NCBI RefSeq assembly: GCF_003586305.1
Contig: NZ_QXJI01000001.1
Coordinates: 1,550,001 to 1,614,000, forward strand
Direction: 5' to 3'
Source: Cognatilysobacter tabacisoli
GTDB lineage: Bacteria > Pseudomonadota > Gammaproteobacteria > Xanthomonadales > Xanthomonadaceae
Length of the DNA stretch: 64,000 bases
Part shown: piece by piece, positions 35,272 through 45,075 of the stretch
How positions within the stretch are numbered: the first letter of the stretch is position 1
Layout: each line of letters starts with the position of its first letter
Translations under genes and position numbers: made by a program
The notes under the pieces: generated by a model
What the model saw: the letters and a program-made list of their open reading frames with translations, nothing else
Told to the model about the DNA's origin: nothing
Database searches by the model: none

Positions 35272-36639
35272 TCAGACCGCGCGCAGCTCGGCAAGGTAGC
35301 GGCGCCGCCACGCGGTGATGTCGTCGCGGCGCAGACGTTCGATCATCGCCGCCCAGCGGTCGCGCCGTTCGGCGCCCGGCATCGACAGGGCCTGGGCGAT
35401 TGCGTCGGCCACGCCGTCGACATCGTACGGGTTGACCAGCACCGCCTCCGGCAGCTCGCTCGCGGCGCCGGCGAAGCGGGAGAGGACCAGCACGCCGGGG
35501 TCGGTGCCGTCCTGCGCGGCGACGAACTCCTTGGCGACCAGGTTCATGCCGTCGCGAAGCGGCGTCACCAGCGCGACGTCGGCGGCGCGGTAGAAGCCGG
35601 CCAGAACGTCGTGCGGGAAGTTGCGGTTGACGTAGCGCACCGGCGTCCATTCGGGGGCGGCGTGGCGGCCGTTGATGTGGCCCGCCAGGCCCTCGAGCTC
35701 GCGCCGCAGCGACTGGTACTCGGGCACTTCGCCGCGCGATTCGGGCGCGATCTGCAGGTAGGTGGTGTCGCCGCGCAGCTCGGGGTGGCGCTCGAGGTGG
35801 CGCTCGAACGCGCGGAACCGCTCCGGCAGCCCCTTGGAGTAGTCGAGCCGGTCGACGCCGATCACCAGCCCGCGCCCGCCGAGGCTCTCGCGCAGACGCT
35901 GCACCGGTGCGCGACCGAACGCGTCGGCCGCCTGCGCCTCGATCAGCGCAGTGTCGATGCTGATCGGGTACGCACCGACGCGGAAGCGGCGCCCGCCGGC
36001 GGTTTCGATCGTGCCGCGGTCGACGACGCGGCCGCCGCCAAACAGCGGCACGTAGCTCTGGAAACGCCCGAGGTCGCGCTCGGTCTGGAAGCCGACCAAG
36101 TCGTACGCGGCCAGTGCGTCGAACAGCTCGCGATGGCTCGGCAGCGCCGCGAGCAGGTCCGAGGACGGCACCGGCACGTGCAGGAAGAAACCGATGCGGT
36201 TGCCGACGCCAAGCTCGCGCAGCCGGTGCGCCAGCGGGATCAGGTGGTAGTCGTGCACCCACACCACGTCGTCGTGCCGCAGCAGCGGGGCCAGCCGCTC
36301 GGCGAAGCGCGCGTTGACCGCGCGGTACACCGCGTAGGTCTCGCGCGAGTAGTCGACCAGGTCCAGCCGGAAGTGCAGCAGCGGCCACAGCGTGCGGTTT
36401 GCGAAGCCGCTGTAGTAGCCCGCGTGCTCGGCGTGGGTCAGGTCGATGGTTGCGTAGCTGACGTCCTGCGCCTCCTGCACGTGCAGCGCGTCGCTGGGCT
36501 CGCGCACGCGCTTGCCGCTCCAGCCGAACCAAAGGCCGCCGTGCTCGCGCAGCGCGCCCTGCAGGGCCACGGCGAGGCCGCCGGCGCGGCTCTCGTTCGG
36601 CAGCGCCACGCGGTTGGATACCACTACCAATCGGCTCAT
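35272..36639 (-). CDS. otsA: alpha,alpha-trehalose-phosphate synthase (UDP/GDP-forming)
   Basis: 455 residues, GT20 family. It transfers glucose from UDP-glucose to glucose-6-phosphate. It begins [20 protein letters not shown], with [20 protein letters not shown] (acceptor site), [40 protein letters not shown] and the donor loop [19 protein letters not shown]. All the expected motifs are intact. It is the last gene of otsB-GH15-otsA, starting 25 bases after the GH15 stop. The end product, trehalose, is a stress and osmoprotectant. Confidence 0.95.
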   Translation of the reverse strand: MSRLVVVSNRVALPNESRAGGLAVALQGALREHGGLWFGWSGKRVREPSDALHVQEAQDVSYATIDLTHAEHAGYYSGFANRTLWPLLHFRLDLVDYSRETYAVYRAVNARFAERLAPLLRHDDVVWVHDYHLIPLAHRLRELGVGNRIGFFLHVPVPSSDLLAALPSHRELFDALAAYDLVGFQTERDLGRFQSYVPLFGGGRVVDRGTIETAGGRRFRVGAYPISIDTALIEAQAADAFGRAPVQRLRESLGGRGLVIGVDRLDYSKGLPERFRAFERHLERHPELRGDTTYLQIAPESRGEVPEYQSLRRELEGLAGHINGRHAAPEWTPVRYVNRNFPHDVLAGFYRAADVALVTPLRDGMNLVAKEFVAAQDGTDPGVLVLSRFAGAASELPEAVLVNPYDVDGVADAIAQALSMPGAERRDRWAAMIERLRRDDITAWRRRYLAELRAV

Positions 36640-36664
36640 GCGTGGACTCCCTGTCCCGATGCCA

Positions 36665-38446
36665 TCAACCGGCGTCCGACCACGGCCGCGACAGTCGCAT
36701 CGCCGCGCTGATCAGCCCGACGTGCGAATACGTCTGCGGGAAGTTGCCCCAAGCCTCGCCGTCCTCGAACGCCAGGTCTTCCGACAGCAGGCCGACCGGG
36801 TTGCGCCGCGCCAGCAGGCTCTCGAACAGCTCGCGCGCTTCGTCGAGGCGGCCGATCGACGCCAGCGCCTCCACGTACCAGAACGAGCAGATCGTGAAGC
36901 TGGTTTCCGGCGCGCCGAAGTCGTCGGGCGCGACGTAGCGGAACAGCCCGTTGCCGCGGCGCAGGTCGCGGCCGATCGCCTCGACCGTGGCGACGAAGCG
37001 CGGGTCGTCGGCGGCGATGAAGCCGATGTCGGCCATCAGCAGCAGGCTGGCGTCCAGCCGTTCGCCGCCGAGCGCATCGGCGAAGTGCCCGCGCTCGGCG
37101 TTCCACGCGGCTTGAGCCACGTGCGCGTGGATGGCGTCGGCGCGCTCGCGCCACGCCGCCGCGCGATCGTCCAGCCCGAGCCGCTCGGCGATCTTCGCCA
37201 GGCGATCGCAGGCCGCCCAGCACATCACCGCCGAGTACGTGTGCACGTCGGCGCGGCCGCGGAACTCCCACAGGCCAGCGTCGGGGCGATCGTACAGCGC
37301 ATACGCTTGCTCGCCGATCGGCTCGAGCCGGGCGAACATCGCCGCATCGCCGGGCTGCTCGAGTCGCTCGTCGAAGAACAGCTGGGTCGCGGCCAGCACC
37401 ACGCTGCCGTAGACGTCGTGCTGGTGCTGCTTCCACGCCAGGTTGCCGCGCCGCACCGGGCCCATGCCGCGGTAGCCGGCGAGCGCGGGCATGTCCTCCT
37501 CGTGCAGCCGGCTCTCGAAGCCGATGCCGTACAGCGGCTGCAGGTGGCCGTCGTCGCCCGCGGCGAGATTGAAGATGTAGCGGATGAACTCCTCCATCGT
37601 CCGCGTCGCGCCGAGGCGGTTAAGCGCGCGCACGACGAACGCGGCGTCGCGCAGCCAGCAGTAGCGGTAATCCCAGTTGCGCGACGTGTGCGCCGCCTCC
37701 GGGATCGACGTGGTCATCGCGGCGACGATCGCGCCGGTGTCCTCGTACTGGCACAGCTTCAGCGTGATCGCGCTGCGGATCACCGCCTGCTGCCACTCCA
37801 GCGGAACCGAGAGGTAGCGCACCCACTCTCTCCAGTAGTTCTCGGTGCGCTCCTGGGCGTGGCGCGCGTACGCGGCGACCGGCTGCGCGAGCGGCTCGTC
37901 CGGGCCGAGCACGAACGCCAGTTCGCGATCGAGGACGAACGGGAGACCGTCGCGCACCAGCCGTAGCGGCGCGTCGGTGGTCAGCCGCACGGCCAGGCCG
38001 TCGAGCAGCCAGCGCAGGTGGTTGCTGCCCCACGTCCGCTCCGGCGCGCGCGCGCCCCAGTCGGCTGCCGGCTCCACGCGCACGCGGATGCGCGGCGCTC
38101 CGCTGAGCGGGCGAACGCGGCGGACCAGTCCGATCGGCCGGTAGAAGCGGCCGTGGTCGCGCCAGCGCGGGGCGAAGTCGAGCACCTCGACCGCTCCGCC
38201 GTGGGCGTCGCGCAGGACCGTGCGCAGGACCGCGGTGTTGTGCAGGTAGCTCTGTTCGCTGCCGGCCAGGTCCTCGAGCTCGATCGCCCATTCGCCGCCG
38301 CCGTCGCGCGGCGACAGCAGCGCGCAGAACGTCGGATCGCCGTCGAACGTCGGCAGGCAGCACCACACCACGCTGGCGCGGGCGTCGACCAGCGCGCCGA
38401 CGCTGCCGTTGCCGACCAGTCCCAGGTTCAAGTCGCGCTCGGTCAT
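36665..38446 (-). CDS. glycoside hydrolase family 15 protein (glucoamylase/trehalase-like)
   Basis: 593 residues. An N-terminal beta domain (LNLGLVGNGSVGALVDARAS, WCCLPTFDGDPTFCALLSP) leads into an (alpha/alpha)6 barrel with the catalytic pair expected in ...YRYCWLRDAAFVVRALNRLG and a second Glu near the C-terminus. Some bacterial GH15 proteins of this architecture are trehalases and others are glucan hydrolases or intracellular regulators. It is coupled to otsB by an ATGA overlap and is 25 bases upstream of otsA. Being encoded inside the operon that makes trehalose, it may set the level of trehalose by degrading it, which I infer from position only. Confidence 0.87.
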   Translation of the reverse strand: MTERDLNLGLVGNGSVGALVDARASVVWCCLPTFDGDPTFCALLSPRDGGGEWAIELEDLAGSEQSYLHNTAVLRTVLRDAHGGAVEVLDFAPRWRDHGRFYRPIGLVRRVRPLSGAPRIRVRVEPAADWGARAPERTWGSNHLRWLLDGLAVRLTTDAPLRLVRDGLPFVLDRELAFVLGPDEPLAQPVAAYARHAQERTENYWREWVRYLSVPLEWQQAVIRSAITLKLCQYEDTGAIVAAMTTSIPEAAHTSRNWDYRYCWLRDAAFVVRALNRLGATRTMEEFIRYIFNLAAGDDGHLQPLYGIGFESRLHEEDMPALAGYRGMGPVRRGNLAWKQHQHDVYGSVVLAATQLFFDERLEQPGDAAMFARLEPIGEQAYALYDRPDAGLWEFRGRADVHTYSAVMCWAACDRLAKIAERLGLDDRAAAWRERADAIHAHVAQAAWNAERGHFADALGGERLDASLLLMADIGFIAADDPRFVATVEAIGRDLRRGNGLFRYVAPDDFGAPETSFTICSFWYVEALASIGRLDEARELFESLLARRNPVGLLSEDLAFEDGEAWGNFPQTYSHVGLISAAMRLSRPWSDAG

Positions 38447-39249
38447 GCGTGCGGCTCCATGTGGTTCGGAAGAGACAGGCCACTGCCCGCCAGCAGCCAG
38501 CGGTGGACCGCGGACGGCGTTGCCAGCGTTGCCGAGGCGCGGGTCGGCTCGCGCGCGCCCACGCGCACGCCGAGCCCGCCGGTGGCGTTGACGACGTCGA
38601 ACCCGTGCTCGTCGGTCAGGTCGTCGCCGACGAACACTGGGCGACGCCCGGCGAACGGCGGCTCCGCCATGAACCGCGCGATCGCAACCCCCTTGTCGAC
38701 GCGCGTCCCGCTGCGGTCGCCGGCGGGCCGCAGCTCGACGACGTGATCGCCGTGCTGCGCCAGGTAGGTCGGCAGCCGCGCGAGGGCGCGTTCGGCGAAC
38801 GCGTGCACGGCCGCCGACGCGTGCGGCGCGCGGCGCCAGTGCACCGCCAGCGCCGGACCCTTGCGCTCGACCACGACGCCGGCATGCGCCTGCACGGTCG
38901 CGACCGCATCGGCGTCGACCTCGCGCAGCATCCCGGCGGCATCGGGCGCGGCCTCGACGACGCCGTCGCCGCGCCGCCGCTCGAGGCCGTGCAGCCCGGC
39001 CGCGGGAACGTGCGCCAGCGCCGGCATCAGCGCGAGCAGCGTGTCCAGAGAGCGCCCGCTGACCAGCGCCAGCGCGCCGCCCAGTCGGAGATGCAGCGCG
39101 CCCACAGTGTCGACCACGAGCGGCGGCACCACGACGGCATCGGGCACCTGCGCGAACTCGAGCAGGGTGCCGTCAACGTCGAGAAACAGGGCCCAGTCGT
39201 CCGCGATCGCGGGAGGGGCCGGCAGGGAAGAACGCTGCAGCCGTGGCAT
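38443..39249 (-). CDS. otsB: trehalose-6-phosphate phosphatase
   Basis: 268 residues of the HAD superfamily. The nucleophile motif is ALFLDVDGTLLEF (DVDGT, residues about 22-26). Motif II is near ALVSGRSLDTLLAL. Motif III/IV is PVFVGDDLTDEHGFD, where the acidic pair binds magnesium. It removes the phosphate from trehalose-6-phosphate. Its stop overlaps the GH15 start (ATGA). It is the first gene of the operon; the spacer of 69 bases to the MFS gene upstream contains no clear terminator, so that gene could be part of the same transcript. Confidence 0.95.
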   Translation of the reverse strand: MPRLQRSSLPAPPAIADDWALFLDVDGTLLEFAQVPDAVVVPPLVVDTVGALHLRLGGALALVSGRSLDTLLALMPALAHVPAAGLHGLERRRGDGVVEAAPDAAGMLREVDADAVATVQAHAGVVVERKGPALAVHWRRAPHASAAVHAFAERALARLPTYLAQHGDHVVELRPAGDRSGTRVDKGVAIARFMAEPPFAGRRPVFVGDDLTDEHGFDVVNATGGLGVRVGAREPTRASATLATPSAVHRWLLAGSGLSLPNHMEPHA

Positions 39250-39318
39250 GCACGCAGTGTCGCAGCGCGCGTGTAAGCATTCCGTGGACGAGTACGACGC
39301 CGCCCGCGTGGCGGGACA

Positions 39319-40650
39319 CTACGCTTTCGGGACGGGGTCCGTGCCTAGCGCGCGCGCCGGATCGCGTTCGAGCTGGCGCGACAGGCGCCAACCGATCCAT
39401 CCGGCCGCCAGCGCCGCGGTGGCCGACAGCGACGCGAACAGGCCGATGCTCGCCCCCATCGCGCGCAGTCCGTTCATACCCAGCGCGATGGTCAGGTCGC
39501 CGAAGCGCCACACCGCGGTATCGACGGCGTTCTGGCCCTTGTAGCGCTGGTTGCGCGGCACCCGGGTAAACAGGCTGTGCCGCGCCGGCTCAGCCATGCC
39601 GTACGCGAGGCCGCGGCTGACGATCAGCGCGATCGCCACCGCCGGAAACGCACCGATCAGCGGCGCGTGCGGATGCGGCGAAACGATCACCAGCGACAGC
39701 GCCAGCATGCTGACCAGCGCCCACACGGTGATCAGGACGCCCGGGCCGCTGCGCGGCAGCAGCCAGCGCGTCACCAGCAGCTGCAGCAGTACGGTGAGCA
39801 CGTTGGTGGCCAGGTCGATGTGCGCCGCGAAGCGCGTGCGCGACACCGCGTCGGTGAAGGTCTGCCCGGTGTAGTCGGCCACCAGCGCATAGTTGACCGT
39901 GCCGATGCCGTCGGCGAGCAGCAGCAGCACCGCCATCCCGCGCATGAACGGCGTGCTGAAGATCTGCTTGAGCCCGTCGAGCATGCCGCCACCGACCGCG
40001 GCCTCGTGCGCGGCATCGTGCCGGCGCGCGCCGTGCACGCGCGCCCAGCGGCCGAGCAGCACCGCGCAGCCGACGGCCACGCACAGCAGGCCGGCGGAGA
40101 CGCCCAGCAGCGGCGCGATGCCGATCACGTCGACGAGCGTGCTGGTGATCGTCGGCCCGGTCACGGCGCCGGCGGTGCCGGCGATGGCGATGATCGGGAA
40201 CAGCCGGCGCGACTGCGGCTCGCTCCAGATGTCGGACATGAAGCTCCAGAACACCGACACCACGAACAGGTTGAACACGCTGACCCAGACGAAGAACGCC
40301 ATCCCGAGCGCGCGCGGGCCCAGCAGGTCGGGCTGGACGAAAAACGGAATGAAGCCGATCAGGCACGCGATGAAGAAGCCGTACACCGCCGGCACCACCA
40401 CGCGCCGCGGGTAGCGCGAAACCAGCGCGCCGAACACCGGCGCCAGCGCCAGCGTGGCCAGGAACGTAGCTCCGTAGAACCACGGCAGCTGGGTCGAGCC
40501 GACCGCAGCCGACAGCTGCTCGCGCACCGGCCGCATCACGTAGTACGCGGTCAGCACGCAGAAGAAGTAGACGAACGACAGCGCGACCGCGCGACCTTCG
40601 CCGCTGTGGATGCGGGGCTGCGGCGGCGACGCCGTACCGGGCGTGGTCAT
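39319..40650 (-). CDS. MFS / ATP-ADP-translocase-like transporter
   Basis: 443 residues with about 12 hydrophobic helices. It starts VALSFVYFFCVLTAYYVMRP, and the segment YYVMRPVREQLSAAVGS resembles the first loop of the nucleotide-translocase-like (TLC-type) family, found in free-living bacteria as well as in endosymbionts. Further helices include LFPIIAIAGTAGAVTGP and ALIVSRGLAYGMAEPARHSL. It may exchange nucleotides or be an MFS carrier of unknown substrate; the sequence does not decide. It is on the same strand as otsB, 69 bases upstream. Confidence 0.7.
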   Translation of the reverse strand: MTTPGTASPPQPRIHSGEGRAVALSFVYFFCVLTAYYVMRPVREQLSAAVGSTQLPWFYGATFLATLALAPVFGALVSRYPRRVVVPAVYGFFIACLIGFIPFFVQPDLLGPRALGMAFFVWVSVFNLFVVSVFWSFMSDIWSEPQSRRLFPIIAIAGTAGAVTGPTITSTLVDVIGIAPLLGVSAGLLCVAVGCAVLLGRWARVHGARRHDAAHEAAVGGGMLDGLKQIFSTPFMRGMAVLLLLADGIGTVNYALVADYTGQTFTDAVSRTRFAAHIDLATNVLTVLLQLLVTRWLLPRSGPGVLITVWALVSMLALSLVIVSPHPHAPLIGAFPAVAIALIVSRGLAYGMAEPARHSLFTRVPRNQRYKGQNAVDTAVWRFGDLTIALGMNGLRAMGASIGLFASLSATAALAAGWIGWRLSRQLERDPARALGTDPVPKA

Positions 40651-40798
40651 CGGCGAAGGTCCAGGGGCGGGCTGCGGGCACGGTAGCCCACGGCCGGCGG
40701 GTCCGCCAGCGCCCGCGCGCCGGCGAGGCGAGGGCCGCGAGCATTTGCTCTAGCGCCGGGGCATAGTTTCCAGCTCTTGCTATGCAGGGGTTGGCGCG

Positions 40799-42385
40799 TT
40801 GTACGACTACATCATCATCGGCGCCGGCTCGGCCGGCTGCGTGCTCGCCAATCGCCTGTCGGAAGACCCCGCGGTCCGGGTCCTGCTGCTGGAAGCCGGA
40901 CCGCGCGACTGGCACCCCTTCATCCACATGCCGGCGGGGCTGGCCAAGCTGGTCGGCAAGAAGGGCGTGAACTGGGACTACGACACCGCGCCCGAGCCGC
41001 ACCTCGACGGCCGCACGCTGTGGTGGCCGCGCGGCCGGGTGCTCGGCGGCTCCAGCTCGATCAACGCGATGTGCTACATCCGCGGCGTCGCCGGCGACTA
41101 CGACGACTGGGCCGCGCAGGGCGCGTCCGGCTGGGACTGGCGCAGCGTGCTGCCGTACTTCAAGCGCGCCGAGCACAACGACCGCGGCGCCGACGCGCTG
41201 CACGGCGACGAGGGGCCGCTGTACGTCTCCGACCTGCGCCACACGAACCCGCTGTCGCATGCCTTCATCGAGGCCGGCGCGCAGGCCGGCTTCCCGCGCA
41301 ACCGCGACTTCAACGGCCCGCAGCAGGAAGGCTTCGGCCTGTACCAGGTCACGCAGAAAGAGGGCGCGCGCTGCTCGTCGGCCGTGGCCTACCTGCACCC
41401 CGTGCGCGAGCGGCCCAACCTCAAGGTCGTCACCGGCGCGCTGGTCAACCGCATCACGGTGGAGCGCGGCCGTGCCAACGGCGTGACCTACACCGCCGGC
41501 GGCAAGGCCTTCCACCAGCCGGCCTCGCGCGAGGTGCTGCTGTCGGGCGGCGCGATCAATTCGCCGCAGCTGCTGATGCTGTCGGGGATCGGCCCGGCGC
41601 GCGAGCTGCAGCGCCTCGGCATCCCGGTCGTGCACGACGCGCCGCAGGTCGGCGCCAACCTGCAGGATCACCTCGACATCTGCACGCTGTTCCACTCCAC
41701 GCAGCGCGTGACCTACGACCGGGTCAGCGACCTGAAGATCGCGTTCGACTACTACCTGCGCGGCCACAGCGGCGCCGGCAGCAGCAACATCGCCGAGGCC
41801 GGCGCGTTCGTGCGCTCGCCGCTGGCGCCCGACGCGCGCCCCGACATCCAGCTGCATTTCGTGCCGGCGATGCTCGACGACCACGGCCGCCGCCGCCTGC
41901 CCGGCGACGGTTACACCCTGCACGCCTGCTTCCTGCGCCCGCGCAGCCGCGGCCGCGTGTCGCTCGCCAGCGCACGCGCCAGCGACAAGGCGCGGATCCA
42001 GGCGAACTACCTCGGCGACGCCGGCGGATTCGACCTGCGGATGATGGTCGAGTGCGCGAAGCTCTCGCGCGAGCTGCTCGCGCAGCGCGCGTTCGATGCC
42101 TATCGCGGCGCGCCGATCTTCCCGGCGCGCACCGACCTGTCGGACGCCGAACTGGTCGAGTTCATCCGCGCCAAGGCCGAGACGGTCTACCACCCGGTCG
42201 GGACCTGCCGCATGGGCAGCGACGACGACGCCGTCGTCGACCCGCAGCTGCGCGTGCGCGGCGTCGACGGCCTGCGCGTGGTCGATGCGTCGGTGATGCC
42301 GACCCTGCCCGGCGGCAACACCAACGCGCCAACGATCATGATTGCCGAGCGCGCCGCCGACCTGATCGCCGGCCGCATCCAGTAG
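40799..42385 (+). CDS. GMC-family FAD-dependent alcohol/choline dehydrogenase-like oxidoreductase
   Basis: 528 residues. The FAD loop is immediate: YDYIIIGAGSAGCVLANRL. GMC signature 1 is GRVLGGSSSINAMCYIRG and signature 2 is LLSGGAINSPQLLMLSGIG. The C-terminal catalytic part ends VYHPVGTCRMGSDDDAVVDP (active-site His) and NAPTIMIAERAADLIAG. This class oxidises primary alcohols, for example AlkJ-like or BetA-like. The start is TTG at 40799, with AGGGG 8 bases upstream; an ATG at 40782 is out of frame. There is no betB or betI neighbour, so choline is not supported as substrate. Convergent with the M48 gene. Confidence 0.87.
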   Translation: MYDYIIIGAGSAGCVLANRLSEDPAVRVLLLEAGPRDWHPFIHMPAGLAKLVGKKGVNWDYDTAPEPHLDGRTLWWPRGRVLGGSSSINAMCYIRGVAGDYDDWAAQGASGWDWRSVLPYFKRAEHNDRGADALHGDEGPLYVSDLRHTNPLSHAFIEAGAQAGFPRNRDFNGPQQEGFGLYQVTQKEGARCSSAVAYLHPVRERPNLKVVTGALVNRITVERGRANGVTYTAGGKAFHQPASREVLLSGGAINSPQLLMLSGIGPARELQRLGIPVVHDAPQVGANLQDHLDICTLFHSTQRVTYDRVSDLKIAFDYYLRGHSGAGSSNIAEAGAFVRSPLAPDARPDIQLHFVPAMLDDHGRRRLPGDGYTLHACFLRPRSRGRVSLASARASDKARIQANYLGDAGGFDLRMMVECAKLSRELLAQRAFDAYRGAPIFPARTDLSDAELVEFIRAKAETVYHPVGTCRMGSDDDAVVDPQLRVRGVDGLRVVDASVMPTLPGGNTNAPTIMIAERAADLIAGRIQ

Positions 42386-42413
42386 CCGCGCGAACATCCG
42401 CGCGGCGGCAGGG

Positions 42414-44330
42414 TCAACGCGTGCCGTCGCCGAGCAGGGGCGGCAGCGGGCAGTGCAGCACGCCGCAGATCGTGCGCAGCAGTTCGGCCTCGGCCACGCT
42501 GACGCGGCCGTCGTGGCCGATCGCCGCCGCCAGCGCCTCGACCAGCGGCTGTTTCGCCAGCGGGTCCAGCGCGTCGAGCGGCATCCAGACCTCGTCGAGC
42601 GCCTGGGTCAGGTTCGCCTGCCGCTGGAACGGCAGCGCGTCGCGCGGCAGCACCCGCTGCATGCCGGCCGCGTAGGCGCGGCGCGCCTGCGCGTCGTCGT
42701 CGTGACCGGCCTGGGCCACCACCGCCAGCAGCGTGGCGATCTCGCCGCGGACGTCGGCGGTGCTGCGCCGGCCGAAGCGCGCGTACTGCTGGGGATCGAG
42801 CGATTCGCGCACCTGCACCGTCAGCAACCGGCCGAGGCAGTACTCGAACAGCGACACCGCGCCGTCGGCGAAGGTCACCGCGTTGGCCGCATCGAGGAAC
42901 ACATCGAGCTCCGGGCGCGGCCGCAGCCGCAGCACCGGGAATGCCAGCGAGGCCAGCGGCAGCCGCTGCATCGGATGCAGCCCGGCGACGTGCTGCGCGT
43001 GCAGGTGGCGCGCTTCCTCGGCGACGACCTTGCCCAGCCGCGCGGCGACTTCGAACACCTGCCGCTCCTGCACGTCGGCGCGCGCATCCATCAGCAGCGC
43101 GAGCAGCAGCGGCACGACCGCGTCGCGCTGGCGCGCCAGCGCGCGCAGCGCGTCCGGCAGGTGGTCGACGATCGCCCCGGCGCGGCGGTAGTCGTCGGGG
43201 CCGGGATGCGCGACGTGCGCGACCACGTCGCGTGGGCGCAGCGCGGTGTCCGTCCCCGGCGCCGGCAGCGGCGCCAGCCGGCGCGTGGTGAAACCGCGCT
43301 GCACGTCCTCGTCGATTCCGTTCGGCGGCGCGTCGAGCCACTGCCGACCGAGGTAGGCCAGCCGGTCGGCCGTGAATCCCGGCTCCAGCGCCTGGATGCG
43401 CTCGAGCAGCGGCGGGTGCGTGGCGAACCAGCCGGCCAGCCCGACCCCATCGCCGAACAGCATGTGGCTGATTTCCTCCGCGTGGCTGCGATCGTTGAGC
43501 CGCGCGCCCTCGTGCAGTCCCCCGATCTTCTTCAGCGCGCCGGCCAGCCCCGCGGTCTGGCGCGTGAACTGCACCGCCGACGCGTCCGCGAGCCGTTCGC
43601 GCGAACGGCTCACGCCGGCCTTGATCAGCCGTCCGAAGAACAGGCCCGCGTAGCCGACGGCCATCGCCACCAGCGCCGCGAGCAGCAGCGCGCCCGCGCC
43701 CTTGCCGCGGCGCCCGATGCGCCCGTGCTCGAGCACCTTGCGGCCGACCAGCGCCAGCACGAGGATGCCGAACAGCACCCCCATCAGCCGCACGTTGAGT
43801 CGCATGTCGCCGTTGAGGATGTGGCTGAACTCGTGCGCGACGACCCCCTGTAGTTCGTCGCGGTTGAGGCGCTCCAGCGCGCCGCGGGTCACCGCGACGA
43901 CGGCGTCCGACGGCGCGTAGCCGGCGGCGAACGCATTGATGCCCGCTTCGTGTTCGAGCACGAACAGCTTCGGCATCGGCACGCCGGACGCGATCGCGAT
44001 CTCCTCGACCACGTTGCGCAGCCGGCGCAGGTTGAAGTCGGTGGTGTCCTCCGGCACGACCACGCCGCCGAGCTCGAGCGCCACGGTCTCGCCGCCGCCA
44101 CGCAGGCTGGCGATCCGGTACAGCGAACCCAGCCCGATGATGCCCAGCGTCGCCAGCGTGGCCAGCACCAGCAACGGCCCCAGTTCGAGTCCCGCGCCGC
44201 CCATGGCGAGGTGCGCGACCATGACGGCGGCGTTGACCGCGATGACGATGGCGACGACGGCCAGCGCGAACAGCAGCAGCAGCCGACGCGAATGGCGCCG
44301 GGCTTCGGCCTGGCGCTCGAAGAAGTTCAT
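42414..44330 (-). CDS. M48-family zinc metallopeptidase with long C-terminal extension
   Basis: 638 residues from the ATG at 44330, which has AGGGG upstream; an ATG at 44381 lacks one. Two N-terminal membrane helices (LLLLFALAVVAIVIAVNAAV and LGPLLVLATLATLGIIGLG) are followed by the HtpX-like zinc motif LQGVVAHEFSHILNGDMRLN (HEFSH) and RSRERLADASAVQFT with the third ligand Glu. The remaining 350 residues form an uncommon soluble C-terminal domain ending GVLHCPLPPLLGDGTR, which looks helical and is not recognised. The upstream gene is lemA (same strand, 76-base gap), a recurrent pairing. Likely role: turnover of membrane proteins. Confidence 0.85.
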   Translation of the reverse strand: MNFFERQAEARRHSRRLLLLFALAVVAIVIAVNAAVMVAHLAMGGAGLELGPLLVLATLATLGIIGLGSLYRIASLRGGGETVALELGGVVVPEDTTDFNLRRLRNVVEEIAIASGVPMPKLFVLEHEAGINAFAAGYAPSDAVVAVTRGALERLNRDELQGVVAHEFSHILNGDMRLNVRLMGVLFGILVLALVGRKVLEHGRIGRRGKGAGALLLAALVAMAVGYAGLFFGRLIKAGVSRSRERLADASAVQFTRQTAGLAGALKKIGGLHEGARLNDRSHAEEISHMLFGDGVGLAGWFATHPPLLERIQALEPGFTADRLAYLGRQWLDAPPNGIDEDVQRGFTTRRLAPLPAPGTDTALRPRDVVAHVAHPGPDDYRRAGAIVDHLPDALRALARQRDAVVPLLLALLMDARADVQERQVFEVAARLGKVVAEEARHLHAQHVAGLHPMQRLPLASLAFPVLRLRPRPELDVFLDAANAVTFADGAVSLFEYCLGRLLTVQVRESLDPQQYARFGRRSTADVRGEIATLLAVVAQAGHDDDAQARRAYAAGMQRVLPRDALPFQRQANLTQALDEVWMPLDALDPLAKQPLVEALAAAIGHDGRVSVAEAELLRTICGVLHCPLPPLLGDGTR

Positions 44331-44406
44331 TGCCGCCCCTGTGTATTGCCGATGCCGCGGGTTCGCGGACGATTCCGGCACGACCCGATGCGGGCCGCGC
44401 CGCGAG

Positions 44407-45003
44407 TCAGAACTGGACCTTGGGCGCTGCGCGAACCTCGGCCACCTGGTCGACCGGAATCGCGAGCAGCGCCGCCGGCGTGAAGCCGAACGTGCCCGCC
44501 ACCAGGTTGCCCGGGAAGACCTCGCGGCGGTTGTTGTAGGCCATCACCGAATCGTTGAACGCCTGGCGGGCGAACGCGACCTTGTTCTCGGTGCTCGTCA
44601 GCTCCTCGGTCAGCTGCATCATCGTGGTGTTGGCCTTGAGGTCCGGGTAGGCCTCGGCGACCGCGAGCAGCCGGCCGAGCGCGCCGTTGAGCTCCCCCTG
44701 CCCGGCCGCCAACTGGGCCATCGCCGCCGGATCGCCGGGGCTGGCCTTGGCCGCGGCCAGGCCGCTGACCGCGGCGGCGCGCGCGGCGATCACGGCCTCC
44801 AGCGTGCCCCGTTCATGCTGCAGATACGCCTTCGCCGTCTCCACCAGGTTCGGGATCAGGTCGAATCGGCGCTGCAGCTGGACGTCGATCTGCGCGAATG
44901 CGTTGCGAAAGGCGTTCCGGGCGGTGACCAGCCCGTTGTAGATGCCGATCCCCCAGAACGCGACCAGCACCACAAGTCCCAACAGAATCAGGAAGCTGAA
45001 CAT
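44407..45003 (-). CDS. lemA: LemA-family protein
   Basis: 198 residues. One N-terminal membrane helix (SFLILLGLVVLVAFWGIGI) then the LemA core: YNGLVTARNAFRNAFAQIDV, QLQRRFDLIPNLVETAKAYL, QHERGTLEAVIAARAAAVSG, AEAYPDLKANTTMMQLTEEL, and ENKVAFARQAFNDSVMAYNN. LemA proteins expose a C-terminal helical domain to the periplasm and are usually encoded beside M48 peptidases, as here. GGGGGAA ahead of the ATG supports the start. Divergent from the serine hydrolase with a 72-base spacer. Confidence 0.93.
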   Translation of the reverse strand: MFSFLILLGLVVLVAFWGIGIYNGLVTARNAFRNAFAQIDVQLQRRFDLIPNLVETAKAYLQHERGTLEAVIAARAAAVSGLAAAKASPGDPAAMAQLAAGQGELNGALGRLLAVAEAYPDLKANTTMMQLTEELTSTENKVAFARQAFNDSVMAYNNRREVFPGNLVAGTFGFTPAALLAIPVDQVAEVRAAPKVQF

Positions 45004-45075
45004 GGATGTTCCCCCAACGCGTGAGAATCGGCGCTATATTCGCCTTGGGTCGAGAATACGCAGGCGCTGGCAGCC

